Origin: Streptomyces sp. NBC_01260 | GTDB lineage: Bacteria; Actinomycetota; Actinomycetes; Streptomycetales; Streptomycetaceae | Assembly (NCBI RefSeq): GCF_036226405.1 | Contig: NZ_CP108464.1 | Location: forward strand, 7,812,001 to 7,876,000 | Length of the DNA stretch: 64,000 nucleotides | Direction of reading: 5' to 3' | Shown: positions 36,435 through 46,064 of the stretch, one piece after another | How the letters are laid out: every line of letters starts with the position of its first letter | Position numbering within the stretch: position 1 is the first letter of the stretch | The notes under the pieces: model-generated | What the model saw: the letters and a program-made list of their open reading frames with translations, nothing else | What the model was told of the DNA's origin: nothing | Database searches by the model: none | Program-made: the position numbers and the translations under genes

Positions 36435-36468
36435 ACATGTCTCCGGGTGCAGATCAGTCCAATCAGTC

Positions 36469-37790
36469 ATGAGTGCGAACAAAAATGGGAGACGCCGGTT
36501 TCTACGCCAGGATCTTCGAGGTCATGCTCCGGCTCAAGGCCAACTACCTGTGGCCGGCCGTCTGGGGCCGCGCCTTCGCCGAGGACGACCCGCTCAACCA
36601 CGCCACCGCGAAGGCGTACGGCATCGTCATGGGCACTTCGCACGAGGCGCCCATGATGCGCGGCATCGAGGAGTGGAACCGGCACGCGGTGGCGGCGGTG
36701 CGCGACGGTGCGGGCAACATCACCACCCCCGGGCACGACCCCTACGGCGGCACCGGCGAGTGGTCGTTCCGCCGCAACGCCGAGGCGCTCAAGGCCTACT
36801 GGTCCGACGGCATCCGCCGGATGAGGGAGGAGAACTTCGAGGGCGTCGTCACCCTCGGCATGCGCGGCAACGGTGACGTCAGCCTCCCCGACGGCGACGG
36901 CATCGAGCTGATGACCGAGATCATCGCCACCCAGCGGCAGATCCTGGCCGAGGTGTCCGGCAGGGATGTCACCACGATTCCGCAGGTCTGGACGCTCTAC
37001 AAGGAGGTCCAGCACTACTGGGACCGCGGACTGCGGGTGCCCGACGACGTCACGGTGGTCCTCACCGACGACAACTGGGCCAACATCCGCAAGCTGCCCG
37101 ACCTGAAGAACGACGCCCGCGAGGGCGGTTACGGCCTCTACTGCCACCTCGACTACGTCGGGGCCGGCCGCAACTACAAGGGGGTGGACACCGCCCCCCC
37201 TGCCGAACATGTGGGACCAGCTCAACCAGTGCGTCGCGTACGGGAACCGAAGTCTGTGGGTCACCAACGCCGGCGACCTGAAGGGGAACGAGCTGCCCGC
37301 GCAGTTCTTCCTGAAGTACGCCTGGGACCCCGGGCGATGGACCCCGGACCGGCTGCCGGAGTGGGAGGAGCGGTACGCCGGGCAGAACTCCGGCGAGAAG
37401 GAGGCCGCCGCTGTGGCCTCCGTACTGCGCACCTACGCACGGCTCCAGTCGCGGCGCAAGCCCGAACTGCTCAACCGGAAGATCACCCTCGACCTGGCCA
37501 AGGACCCCGCCGAGGACGGCTCGGCGATCGTCCACGACGACCGGGCGACGCCGTTCAGCATCGTCGACTACCGCGAACCGGAACGGTACGAACTCGTCGC
37601 GCAGTGGGCCCGTCACACCTCCGACAACGTCAACATCACCAGTACGGTGCACCGCATCGCCGCCGCCGGTGTGCATGTGCTCAAATTCTGGATGGTCGAC
37701 CCGACGGTGGTGCTCCAGAACCTGGTGGTCGACACCGGCGGCCTCAAGCCCAGCTACCTGGGCCCGCCGGAGAGCCTCCGGCTGCACTGA
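36469..37790 (+). pseudogene. Broken GH115 xylan alpha-glucuronidase gene
   Basis: The stretch encodes parts of a GH115 enzyme, which is normally 800 residues or more. The ATG at 36469 opens MSANKNGRRRFL, like a Tat signal start, but GH115 sequence (FYARIFEVMLRLKANYLWPA) continues in a different frame, so the N-terminal domain has been deleted. The body runs to VDTAP at 37190. A run of seven C (37194-37200) carries one base too many, and the frame moves to PNMWDQLNQCVAYGNRSLWV. Further on, RRKPELL joins directly to NRKITLDLAKDP, implying a second deletion before the C-terminal block KFWMVDPTVVLQNLVVDTGG. Three lesions make it non-functional. The poly-C shift alone could be a sequencing error. 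Confidence 0.8.
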
Positions 37791-37825
37791 GGACCCGGAG
37801 GCCCGGGCAAGGGAGAGCAGAGCCA

Positions 37826-38218
37826 ATGAACAGTGCGAACGAGGACAGCGGTGTGCCGGCCGAACACCTGGAGGTGACCCCGGTCGGCGCGGGAGTCGAG
37901 ATCAGGCTCGGAACACCGTCGGGAGAGCTCTCGCTGGTCTGCACCCCTGACCGGGCCCGCGAACTGGCCGCCGCGCTCGGCCTCGCGGCGGACGAGGCCG
38001 AGAGCGTGCGCACGGCGGACCCCGTCACGGTCAGGGCGGACGAGCTGCGCCGCGGAGACGTGCGGGACGGCGACCGGGCCATGACGGTGGACGGGGTCAG
38101 GACCGACGGGGCCACCGTCCACGTCACCTGGAAGTCGGGCGCCGGACGCAGCTGGAACCAGCTGTACGACGCGGACGCCCGCATCACCCTGCGCCGCCGC
38201 GGGCGCCGGGTTCACTGA
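37826..38218 (+). CDS. Hypothetical protein, 130 residues
   Basis: I do not recognise a family. The protein has two short beta-rich halves (VTPVGAGVEIRLGTPSGELSL and DGVRTDGATVHVTWKSG) separated by an Ala/Glu-rich helix (ARELAAALGLAADEAE), and a basic end RRRGRRVH. There is no signal peptide or membrane segment. The ATG has a GGGAG site 10 bases upstream. It sits between the GH115 remnant and a DUF1876 gene. Confidence 0.65.
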   Translation: MNSANEDSGVPAEHLEVTPVGAGVEIRLGTPSGELSLVCTPDRARELAAALGLAADEAESVRTADPVTVRADELRRGDVRDGDRAMTVDGVRTDGATVHVTWKSGAGRSWNQLYDADARITLRRRGRRVH

Positions 38219-38282
38219 TCCCCCCGCGCATCGTCGCGGGAAGAGGCGCACCCTGGAGGCAGAAGCTCCGGAGGTGAGCACC

Positions 38283-38555
38283 ATGACGCAGACCACTGTT
38301 GGATGGCACATCGAGCTGGAATTCGAGGAGGACACCCACCGCACCCGCGCCGCCGCTCTGGTGCGGCTCTCCGACGGGAGCGAGGTACGCGCCCACGGCT
38401 ATGCCAGCCGGCACCCCTCGGACTCCGAGCAGCCCCGGGTGGGCGAGGAGATCGCGGGCGCCCGTGCGCTCAATGAGCTGGCGATGAAGCTGTTGACCAA
38501 GGCCCACGACGAGATCGACGCGGAGTCCGGCCGTACGTCCTACCCGCTCGTCTGA
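38283..38555 (+). CDS. DUF1876 (Rv1738-like) small protein
   Basis: This 90-residue protein matches the DUF1876 family, whose mycobacterial member Rv1738 is dormancy-induced and has a fold like ribosome hibernation factors. Visible features are WHIELEFEEDTHRTRAAALVRL and PRVGEEIAGARALNELAMKL. A role in stress or ribosome control is inference from the family. A GTG at 38274 is in frame, but the ATG at 38283 has GGAGGTG at ideal spacing. Confidence 0.75.
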   Translation: MTQTTVGWHIELEFEEDTHRTRAAALVRLSDGSEVRAHGYASRHPSDSEQPRVGEEIAGARALNELAMKLLTKAHDEIDAESGRTSYPLV

Positions 38556-38609
38556 GGGGCGTGGGCCCGGGGCCGTTGTACGGGAGGCATCGTAATTTGA
38601 CGGACGTCG

Positions 38610-38631
38610 TAGTACGGAATGTATCGTACTA
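38610..38631. promoter_or_regulatory. Inverted repeat overlapping the old yellow enzyme promoter
   Basis: TAGTACG (38610-38616) and CGTACTA (38625-38631) form a perfect 7-bp dyad with an eight-base spacer. A TTGACG hexamer at 38597-38602 could be a -35 site, with a -10 site inside the dyad, so a bound repressor would block transcription of the downstream oxidoreductase. The regulator is unknown. Confidence 0.6.
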
Positions 38632-38666
38632 GCGATCCTTCCGTACCCGGCGAAACGGAGTCCGTC

Positions 38667-39764
38667 GTGAGTGCCCTTTTCGAGCCCTTCACCCTGAGGT
38701 CGCTTGTCGTGCCCAACCGGGTGTGGATGGCGCCGATGTGCCAGTACAGCGCCGAACCGGTGGGGCCCGACGCGGGCGTTCCCACCGACTGGCACTTCGC
38801 CCATCTCGCGGCTCGCGCCACCGGCGGCACCGGGCTCATCCTCACCGAGGCGACGGCCGTCAGCCCCGAGGGCCGGATCAGCCCGGCCGACCTCGGCATC
38901 TGGAACGACACCCAGGTGGCGGCGTTCCGCCGGATCACCGATTTCGTCAAGGCGCAGGGCTCGGCCGTCGGAATCCAGCTGGCACACGCGGGGCGCAAGG
39001 CGTCGACGGCCGCACCCTGGACCGGCGGCGGACCCGTCGGCCCCGAGGCGCACGGCTGGACGCCCGTCGCGCCCAGCCCGCTGCCGTTCGACACCGGCCA
39101 CCCCGTGCCGCACGAGCTGACCGCCCACGAGATCCAGGGCGTCGTCGCCGACTTCCGCGAGGCCGCACGCCGCGCGCTCGACGCCGGCTTCGAGGTCGCC
39201 GAGGTGCACGGTGCGCACGGCTACCTCATCGGGCAGTTCCTCTCGCCGCACAGCAACAAGCGCACCGACGAGTACGGCGGGAGCTACGAGAACCGCGTCC
39301 GGTTCGCCCTCCAGGTGGTCGACGCCGTGCGGGAGGTGTGGCCCGAGGACCTGCCCGTCCTCTTCCGCATCTCCGCGACGGACTGGCTCACCGAGAACGC
39401 CGAGGACGAGCGCGAGGGCTGGACCGCCGACGAGACCGTGCGGCTGGCCGGGGAGCTCCGGGCCCACGGAGTCGACCTGCTGGACGTCTCCACCGGCGGG
39501 AACGCTCCCCGCGCGCGCATCGCGGCCGGGCCCGGCTACCAGGTCCCCTTCGCCGAGCGCGTGAAGCGGGAGACGGGTCTGCCCGTCGCGGCCGTGGGCC
39601 TGATCACCGATCCCCAGCAGGCCGAGAAGATCCTCACCGAGGGCCGCGCGGACGCCGTTCTCCTGGGCCGCGAACTGCTGCGCAGCCCGTCGTGGGCGCA
39701 GTACGCGGCGCGCGAGCTGAGCGGCACGGTGCGCGCTCCCGACCAGTACGGCTACGCGATCTGA
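38667..39764 (+). CDS. Old yellow enzyme-type NADPH:flavin oxidoreductase (YqjM class)
   Basis: This 365-residue FMN enzyme has the OYE barrel: MCQYSAEPVGPDAGVPTDWH near the start, QLAHAGRKAS, GAHGYLIGQFLSPHSNKRTD, VAAVGLITDPQQAEKIL and ADAVLLGRELLRSP. It reduces activated C=C bonds such as enones or toxic electrophiles with NADPH. The GTG start at 38667 has GGAG upstream; an ATG at 38619 is in frame but lies inside the dyad at 38610-38631. A quinone- or electrophile-sensing repressor would fit but is not encoded next to it. Confidence 0.87.
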   Translation: MSALFEPFTLRSLVVPNRVWMAPMCQYSAEPVGPDAGVPTDWHFAHLAARATGGTGLILTEATAVSPEGRISPADLGIWNDTQVAAFRRITDFVKAQGSAVGIQLAHAGRKASTAAPWTGGGPVGPEAHGWTPVAPSPLPFDTGHPVPHELTAHEIQGVVADFREAARRALDAGFEVAEVHGAHGYLIGQFLSPHSNKRTDEYGGSYENRVRFALQVVDAVREVWPEDLPVLFRISATDWLTENAEDEREGWTADETVRLAGELRAHGVDLLDVSTGGNAPRARIAAGPGYQVPFAERVKRETGLPVAAVGLITDPQQAEKILTEGRADAVLLGRELLRSPSWAQYAARELSGTVRAPDQYGYAI

Positions 39765-39985
39765 CCGCACCCGCGGCCATCCGCCCTCTTCGTACGCCCA
39801 GGCCCGCCGTCTCCCGACGGCACGTCCGGGGCGCGCGGGGAGGGCGGCCGCGTGCCGTGCGGGCAGCGGCATCCGTTCACCGCACATTCACCAGGGGTGA
39901 CGGCTGCGGCATTCCCTCCTGCGCCGGGGCGATCTACGCTCGGCCGCGAATCGATCATCGTTGTCACCGGCTGGAGCCCAGACGA

Positions 39986-39999
39986 AGACAACGTTGTCT
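39986..39999. promoter_or_regulatory. LacI-type operator dyad upstream of the GH92 gene
   Basis: AGACAACGTTGTCT is a perfect 14-bp palindrome with a central CG, typical of LacI-family operators. It lies 24 bases before the GH92 start. Related CAACGTTG cores occur at 49460 and near 49626-49637 beside GH127 and the furanose importer. Confidence 0.65.
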
Positions 40000-40023
40000 G
40001 AACTCCTCGGAAGGTACCGCTGC

Positions 40024-42465
40024 ATGCCTACCACCAGACCCTTGCCCGCCGCCCGGCGCCTCGCCGCGAGAACGGCCGCCGTGCTCGTCACCGGCGCACT
40101 CGCCGCCGCGGTCCTGCCCCCGGCCACGGGGGCCGCGGCCCCCGCCGCCCGCCCCACCGCCTATGTGGACCCGCTGATCGGCAGCTCCAACGGCGGCAAC
40201 ACCTTTCCCGGCGCCACCCTCCCGTACGGCATGATCGCCTGGTCGCCGACGAGCACGAGGGGCGACCAGACGAGCACCGGCGCCGCGAACGGTTACGAGT
40301 ACGGCGCCACCCGGCTGCGCGGACTGAGCCTCACGCACGTCAACGGCGCGGGGTGCAACCCCGGCGCAGCCGGTGACATCCCGATCATGCCGTTCGTCGG
40401 GGACGTCACCTCGTCGCCGTCGGCCGACACCAAGGACGCCGTCTACGCCGCGAACTTCTCGCACGACGACGAGCGCGCCGTGCCCGGCCGCTACACCGTC
40501 GGTCTCGACTCCGGAGCCACCGCGGACCTCGCGGTGAGCCGCCGCGCGGGCGTGGCCGACTTCGCCTTCCCGGCCGGGAAGCCCGCCAGTCTCCTCTTCC
40601 GGGTCTCGAACTCGCTCAACGGCAGCGAGGACGCCCAGGTCGAGATCGACACCGCGCACCGCAAGGTCACCGGCTCGGTGCTCACCGGCGCGTTCTGCGG
40701 ACGGCGGGCCAACGGAGGTACCAACAACCGCAAGAGCTACTACCGGCTCTACTTCAGCGCTTCGTTCGACCGCGCCTTCTCCACCACCGGCACCTGGAAG
40801 GACGGCACGCTCGCCCCGGGCTCGACCGCCGGCAGCGGCGGCGAGGGCTATGCCACCGGAGCGGACCGGGCCGGACGCGGATCGGGCGGCTGGGTCGGCT
40901 TCGACACCGCCTCCGGCACAGATGTCCACATGCGGATCGGCATCTCCTACGTCAGCCAGGCCGGCGCCGAGGCCAACCTGCGCACCGAGATAGCCCCGCA
41001 CGCCGGGGTGGACGACGTGGCGGCCGCCGCGAGCCGGACCTGGGACCGGGAGCTGAACTCCGTACGCACGGGCGGCGGCACCGAGGCGCAGCGCACCACG
41101 TTCTACACCGCGCTGTACCACTCCCTGATGCAGCCCAACGTGATCAGCGACACCGACGGCCGCTACCCGGGCATGGACGGCGCACCGCACCGGGTGGAGC
41201 GCGGACAGGGGGCGCAGTACAGCAACTTCTCCGGCTGGGACCAGTACCGGGCGCAGATACAGCTGCTCGCCCTGCTCAAACCGGAGATCGCCGGGGACTT
41301 CGCCCAGTCGCTCCACAACTTCGCCCGGCAGAACGGCGGCGTGTGGGACCGCTGGGTGCACATCAACGGCGCCACCCATGTCATGACCGGTGACCCCACC
41401 GCGGCCACCCTCGCCACGTTCTACGCCATGGGGGTACGGAACTTCGACTACGAGGGCGCCTACGAGTCGCTGGCGCGCCAGGCGACCGTCCCCGTCGACG
41501 ACGGACTCTCGGACGCCGGCTGTCCGGGCCAGTGCACCGGCCAGCGGCCCAACCTGGCTCAGTACCTGGAGTCCCACTACGCACCGCAGGACGTCTGCCA
41601 CTGCTGGGGCGGCGCCGCCGAGACCCTGGAGGACGCGGTCGCCGACGACGCGCTCGGCCGCTGGGCTGCTCTGCTCGGCCGCGACAGGGAGGCCAAGGCG
41701 TTCAAGGAGCGCGGTGGCTGGTGGCGCAACGTGTTCAACGCCCAAGCCACCGACGGGGCAGGCACCGACGGCTACATCCAGGCCCGCAACCTCGACGGCT
41801 CCTGGGTCTCCCCGTTCGCTCCGGGCAGCGAGCTCGGCTTCGCTCAGGGCACCAGCGCCACGTACACCTGGATGGTGCCGCAGGACGTCCAGGGGCTGGC
41901 CGAGGCGATGGGCGGCCGGGACATCGCGGCGCAGCGCCTCGACGGCTTCTTCCACAAGGCGGACGGCTCGTGGTCGGTGAAGGGCGGCGACTCCGTGCGC
42001 TACGACCCGACCAACGAGCCCGGTATCCACGCCCCTTGGCTCTACAACGCGCTCGGTCAGCCGTGGAAGACCCAGGCGACCGTCCGCGAGATCCTGAACA
42101 CGGTCTACGGCACGGGCCCGCGCGGTCTGCCCGGTAACGACGACCTGGGCACCATGTCCGCCTGGTACGTCTTCTCCGCGCTGGGGCTGTACCCGCAGTC
42201 CCCGGGCGGCGGCGCGATGCTGCTGGGTGCCCCGCTCTTCCCGAGGGCCGTCATCGACCGCCCGCACGGCAGGGACATCACGATCACCGCCCCGGCCGCC
42301 GACGCCACGCACGCCTACATCGACGCGGTGACGGTCAACGGCAGGCGGAGCGACCGCTCGTGGACGGACGCGAGCCTGCTCGCCAGGGGCGGCACGCTGG
42401 CCTACCGCCTCTCCGAGAAGGCGAACACCTCCTGGGCCACGAATCCTTCGGGGCTGCCGCGGTAA
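40024..42465 (+). CDS. Secreted GH92 alpha-mannosidase
   Basis: This 813-residue protein has a signal peptide (RRLAARTAAVLVTGALAAAV, cleavage after an Ala-rich region) and the family 92 start YVDPLIGSSNGGNTFPGA with LPYGMIAWSP. The catalytic half contains YNGPTC-like positions, WGGAAETLEDAVADDALG and GLPGNDDLGTMSAWYVFSAL, as in calcium-dependent exo-alpha-mannosidases. It probably trims alpha-1,2/1,3 mannosides outside the cell, for example from fungal mannoproteins. The ATG at 40024 has GGAAGG upstream. A 17-bp hairpin follows the stop. Confidence 0.86.
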   Translation: MPTTRPLPAARRLAARTAAVLVTGALAAAVLPPATGAAAPAARPTAYVDPLIGSSNGGNTFPGATLPYGMIAWSPTSTRGDQTSTGAANGYEYGATRLRGLSLTHVNGAGCNPGAAGDIPIMPFVGDVTSSPSADTKDAVYAANFSHDDERAVPGRYTVGLDSGATADLAVSRRAGVADFAFPAGKPASLLFRVSNSLNGSEDAQVEIDTAHRKVTGSVLTGAFCGRRANGGTNNRKSYYRLYFSASFDRAFSTTGTWKDGTLAPGSTAGSGGEGYATGADRAGRGSGGWVGFDTASGTDVHMRIGISYVSQAGAEANLRTEIAPHAGVDDVAAAASRTWDRELNSVRTGGGTEAQRTTFYTALYHSLMQPNVISDTDGRYPGMDGAPHRVERGQGAQYSNFSGWDQYRAQIQLLALLKPEIAGDFAQSLHNFARQNGGVWDRWVHINGATHVMTGDPTAATLATFYAMGVRNFDYEGAYESLARQATVPVDDGLSDAGCPGQCTGQRPNLAQYLESHYAPQDVCHCWGGAAETLEDAVADDALGRWAALLGRDREAKAFKERGGWWRNVFNAQATDGAGTDGYIQARNLDGSWVSPFAPGSELGFAQGTSATYTWMVPQDVQGLAEAMGGRDIAAQRLDGFFHKADGSWSVKGGDSVRYDPTNEPGIHAPWLYNALGQPWKTQATVREILNTVYGTGPRGLPGNDDLGTMSAWYVFSALGLYPQSPGGGAMLLGAPLFPRAVIDRPHGRDITITAPAADATHAYIDAVTVNGRRSDRSWTDASLLARGGTLAYRLSEKANTSWATNPSGLPR

Positions 42466-42480
42466 TCGCGCGAGCACTCG

Positions 42481-42518
42481 GCGGCGGGCCCCCGCGACCG
42501 ATCGCGGGGGCCCGCCGC
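42481..42518 (+). terminator. Terminator after the GH92 gene
   Basis: GCGGCGGGCCCCCGCGA (42481-42497) and its exact complement (42502-42518) form a 17-bp stem with a four-base loop. Confidence 0.85.
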
Positions 42519-42672
42519 CACCCAGGGCGGCCGGTGGCCACCCCTTTTTTCTATCGTTGAAAATTTCCTGTGCACGACTGTTGTTCTGCGTTTGACGTTG
42601 TGGCTCAATGTTCGATTATGTGCTGTGCCTCACAGGTTTGAGGCACTTCAGCTCTCTCGACAGGACGACGCC

Positions 42673-45600
42673 TTGAGACGACAAACGCCCCGACCCCGCG
42701 CTCTGTTCAGAACGGTGGCCTGCGCCGCCGCGCTGCTGATTCCCGTCGGGGCCACTCTGGTCCCCGCCGCCGCCGCTGCCGCCCCGGCCCCTGCCGCCAC
42801 CGTCGCCTCCGTGACGGGGGCAGACAATCCGGCCACCGCCGTGCACGGGCTGAAGGGCGAGTACTTCAGCATGTCGGCGCCCGGCGCGAGGGACTTCGAC
42901 AAGCTCGGTGGAGTCGCCCTCGACCCGGAGATCAACTTCCCGGGCCTCACCGGCACGTTCGAGTCCACGACCGGCCGGACCGAGAACACCACCGCACGCT
43001 GGACCGGCAGCATCCAGGCGCCCGAGACCGGCGACTACACCTTCTCCGCGAGCGGCGACAACGGCTTCCGGCTGTTCATCGACGGCAAGGTGGTCATCGA
43101 CCACTGGGAGCCCGACTGGGACAACGAGCAGACCAGCGAGCCGGTCGCGCTGAAGGCCGGTGAGCCGCACGAGTTCAAGCTGGAGATGTTCCAGGACACC
43201 GGCGGCGCCAACATGTTCCTGCGCTGGTCCGGCGCGAAGCTCCCGAAGCAGATCGTGCCCGAGTCGGCCTTCACCCCGCCGGCCGACTTCGAGGTCTACC
43301 CGGTCGGGCTGGGCGTCGCGAGTGACGGGCAGAAGCTCCAGGCGACGTTCGACGACAAGGTCGGCAACCTCTCCCAGATGAAGGACCACCTCAGGATCGA
43401 GGCCGACACCTCACCGATCCCGGTGAAGTCCGTCGCCCGCGCGTCCGGCAACGCCAAGGCGCTGACCGTCACCCTGGCAGCGCCCGTCCAGAAGGGCCAG
43501 CAGGTCCGCGTCGCGTACGACGGCAAGGGCGGCCTCACGGCAGGCGGCAAGGCCGTCCCCGAGATCAGCCGCACGGCCAGGAACCTCTCCACGCACCGGC
43601 TGACCACGGCCTGGGGCGACAAGCTCGACCGCAACCACCCGCTGCCCGAGTACCCCCGGCCGCAGCAGGTCCGCGACCAGTGGCAGAACCTCAACGGCCC
43701 ATGGGAGTTCGCCGGAGCCGCGGCGGGTGAGCAGCCCGTGTTCGGGAAGAAGCTCGGCGAGCGCATCACCGTGCCGTTCCCCGTCGAGTCTCAGCTCTCC
43801 GGTCTTGAGCGCCATGAAGACCACATGTTCTACCGCAAGCTCGTCACCGTGCCGAAGAAGTGGTCCGTGGACCAGGGCAAGGGCAAGGACGGCAACCGGC
43901 TGAAGCTCAACTTCGGCGCCGTCGACTACCAGGCCCGCGTATGGGTCAACGGCAAGCAGGTCGCCGAGCACACCGGCGGCTACACCTCCTTCAGCGCCGA
44001 CATCACCGACGCGGTCAAGGGCAGCGGCCCGCAGGAGATCGTCGTCGCGGTCACCGACACCACCGGTGACGACCAGCCGAAGGGCAAGCAGTCCCGCAAC
44101 CCCGGCGGCATCGTCTACACACCGTCCTCCGGTATCTGGCAGACCGTCTGGATGGAGCCGGTCGCCCCCGCCGGGGTGGACACCCTGACGACCACCCCCG
44201 ACATCGACAAGGGCCGCTTGGCCCTGACGGTCAACTCCGCCGAGGCCTCGGCCGGTGCGCGGATCACGGCCGTCGCCCGGGACAAGAAGGGCAAGGTCGT
44301 CGGCACGGTCACCGGCCCGGCCAACAGCGCGCTGAGCCTGCCGGTCAAGAAGCAGCACCTCTGGACCCCGGACGACCCCTACCTGTACGACCTCGAGGTC
44401 ACCCTCACCGACGGCCGTTCCAAGGACACCGTCGACAGCTACTTCGGTATGCGTTCCCTCGGCATCCAGAAGGTCGGCGGCTACCAGAAGCTGGTGCTCA
44501 ACGGGAAGCCGTTCTTCTCCCTCGCCATGCTGGACCAGGGCTTCTGGCCCGACGGCCTCTACACCCAGCCGAGCGACGCCGCACTGACCTTCGACCTGAA
44601 GGCGCAGAAGGAGCTCGGCTTCAACGCGGTGCGCAAGCACATCAAGGTGGAGTCGGCGCGCTGGTACTACCACGCGGACCGGCTCGGCCTGCTGGTCTGG
44701 CAGGACTTCGTCTCCTCCGACATCACCGGCGAGAAGGGACAGCAGGCCTTCCTCTCGCAGGGCAAGCAGATGATGGAGCAGCTGCACAACTCGCCCTCGA
44801 TCGGCGGCTGGATCGTCTTCAACGAGGGCTGGGGCGAGTGGGACCGCACCGAGACCGGCAAGATCACCGAGGCGGTCAAGGCCGCCGACCCCTCCCGTGT
44901 CGTCAACGCGCACAGCGGTGTCAACTGCTGCTCGTCGAAGGGTGACTCGGGCAAGGGCGACATCATCGACCACCACGACTACGTCAACAACGACGCACCG
45001 TTCCCGGACGACCGGGCGGCGATGGACGGTGAGCACGGCGGCTTCACGCTCCGTACCGCAGGCCACATGTGGCCGGGTGCCCCCGCGGCGATCTACAGCG
45101 GGGTCGCGGACAAGGCCGCCCTCACGGCCAAGTACGTCGACAACACGCGTACGTACTACCTGGCGGCCGCCGGAGCCGAACTGTCCGGCTCGGTGTACAC
45201 CCAGGTCAGCGACCTGGAGAACGAGCTGAACGGCCTTTACACCTACGACCGGCGCGAGATCAAGGTCGATCCCAGGAAGGTCCGGCAGATCAACGAACAG
45301 GTCATCGCGGCCGGTGCGGCCGCCGGCCACCGCGACGAGGTGAAGGGCGGCGCCGCCTGGAACCTCGACGAGGGCAAGGGCACCAAGGCGAGCGACCAGG
45401 GCCCCAACCGCATCCCGCTCACCCTCTCCACCGGCACCACCTGGACGCCCGGCGTCCAGGGCTCGGCGCTGAAGTTCAACGGCGAGGGCCAGTACGCCCA
45501 GACGGAGGGCCCGGTCATCGACACCACCGGCGACTACACCGTCTCGGCCTGGGCCTCGCTCGACGCGCTGCCCGGCAACTACGCGACGGTGGTCAGCCAG

Positions 45601-45957
45601 GACGGCCGCCGTACGGAGAATCCGTTCTATCTCCAGTACGGACAGGGCGCGTTCGCCTTCAGTACCCCGGGCGGGAAGCGGGCGCGGGCGGAGATGACGC
45701 CCGAAACCGGCAAGTGGTACCACCTGGTGGGCGTGCGCGACGGCGACGAGCTGAAGCTGTACGTCGACGGCAGCCTCGCGGCCACGGCCCCGGCCGGCTC
45801 CGCGGACGTCAGCACCGGCCCGCTCTCCGTGGGCCGCGCGCAGTACGCGGGCGAGAAGGGCGACTTCTGGAACGGCTCCATCGACCAGGTCAAGGTGTAC
45901 GACAAGGCCCTGACCGCCGACGAGGTGAGCGCGCTGAACGGTGCCGAACAGCCGTAG
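42673..45957 (+). CDS. Secreted PA14-GH2-LamG glycoside hydrolase
   Basis: This 1094-residue protein starts at a TTG with AGGACG six bases upstream and has a secretion signal (RTVACAAALLIPVGATLVPAAAAAAP). A PA14 carbohydrate-binding domain follows (about residues 55-200, GLKGEYFSMSAPG to MFLRWSG). A GH2 core runs from about 310 (jelly roll RVWVNGKQVAEHTGGYTSF) through the barrel, with the acid/base Glu in VFNEGWGEWD near 718 and a nucleophile candidate in GEHGG near 787. The C-terminal 180 residues form a LamG/concanavalin-like domain (YTVSAWASLDALPG). Activity could be beta-galactosidase, beta-glucuronidase or related exo-glycosidase; sequence alone does not decide. Confidence 0.82.
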   Translation: MRRQTPRPRALFRTVACAAALLIPVGATLVPAAAAAAPAPAATVASVTGADNPATAVHGLKGEYFSMSAPGARDFDKLGGVALDPEINFPGLTGTFESTTGRTENTTARWTGSIQAPETGDYTFSASGDNGFRLFIDGKVVIDHWEPDWDNEQTSEPVALKAGEPHEFKLEMFQDTGGANMFLRWSGAKLPKQIVPESAFTPPADFEVYPVGLGVASDGQKLQATFDDKVGNLSQMKDHLRIEADTSPIPVKSVARASGNAKALTVTLAAPVQKGQQVRVAYDGKGGLTAGGKAVPEISRTARNLSTHRLTTAWGDKLDRNHPLPEYPRPQQVRDQWQNLNGPWEFAGAAAGEQPVFGKKLGERITVPFPVESQLSGLERHEDHMFYRKLVTVPKKWSVDQGKGKDGNRLKLNFGAVDYQARVWVNGKQVAEHTGGYTSFSADITDAVKGSGPQEIVVAVTDTTGDDQPKGKQSRNPGGIVYTPSSGIWQTVWMEPVAPAGVDTLTTTPDIDKGRLALTVNSAEASAGARITAVARDKKGKVVGTVTGPANSALSLPVKKQHLWTPDDPYLYDLEVTLTDGRSKDTVDSYFGMRSLGIQKVGGYQKLVLNGKPFFSLAMLDQGFWPDGLYTQPSDAALTFDLKAQKELGFNAVRKHIKVESARWYYHADRLGLLVWQDFVSSDITGEKGQQAFLSQGKQMMEQLHNSPSIGGWIVFNEGWGEWDRTETGKITEAVKAADPSRVVNAHSGVNCCSSKGDSGKGDIIDHHDYVNNDAPFPDDRAAMDGEHGGFTLRTAGHMWPGAPAAIYSGVADKAALTAKYVDNTRTYYLAAAGAELSGSVYTQVSDLENELNGLYTYDRREIKVDPRKVRQINEQVIAAGAAAGHRDEVKGGAAWNLDEGKGTKASDQGPNRIPLTLSTGTTWTPGVQGSALKFNGEGQYAQTEGPVIDTTGDYTVSAWASLDALPGNYATVVSQDGRRTENPFYLQYGQGAFAFSTPGGKRARAEMTPETGKWYHLVGVRDGDELKLYVDGSLAATAPAGSADVSTGPLSVGRAQYAGEKGDFWNGSIDQVKVYDKALTADEVSALNGAEQP

Positions 45958-45976
45958 CGGGTCCGCCACGGTGACC

Positions 45977-46014
45977 CGCTGCCTGCCGTCGCACAGGTGC
46001 GACGGCAGGCAGCG
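45977..46014 (+). terminator. Terminator after the GH2 gene
   Basis: CGCTGCCTGCCGTCGCAC (45977-45994) pairs exactly with 45997-46014, an 18-bp stem with a minimal loop. Confidence 0.85.
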
Positions 46015-46064
46015 GCATGCCCCCGGCAGCCGGTCCGGGCCCGGGGGCGTGTGAGGATCAAGGG

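Noticed and set aside
36409..36876. A separate small gene beginning MSANKNGRRRFL
   Set aside because: Only the first dozen codons look like a signal start; the rest is out-of-frame GH115 sequence, so it is treated as part of the pseudogene.
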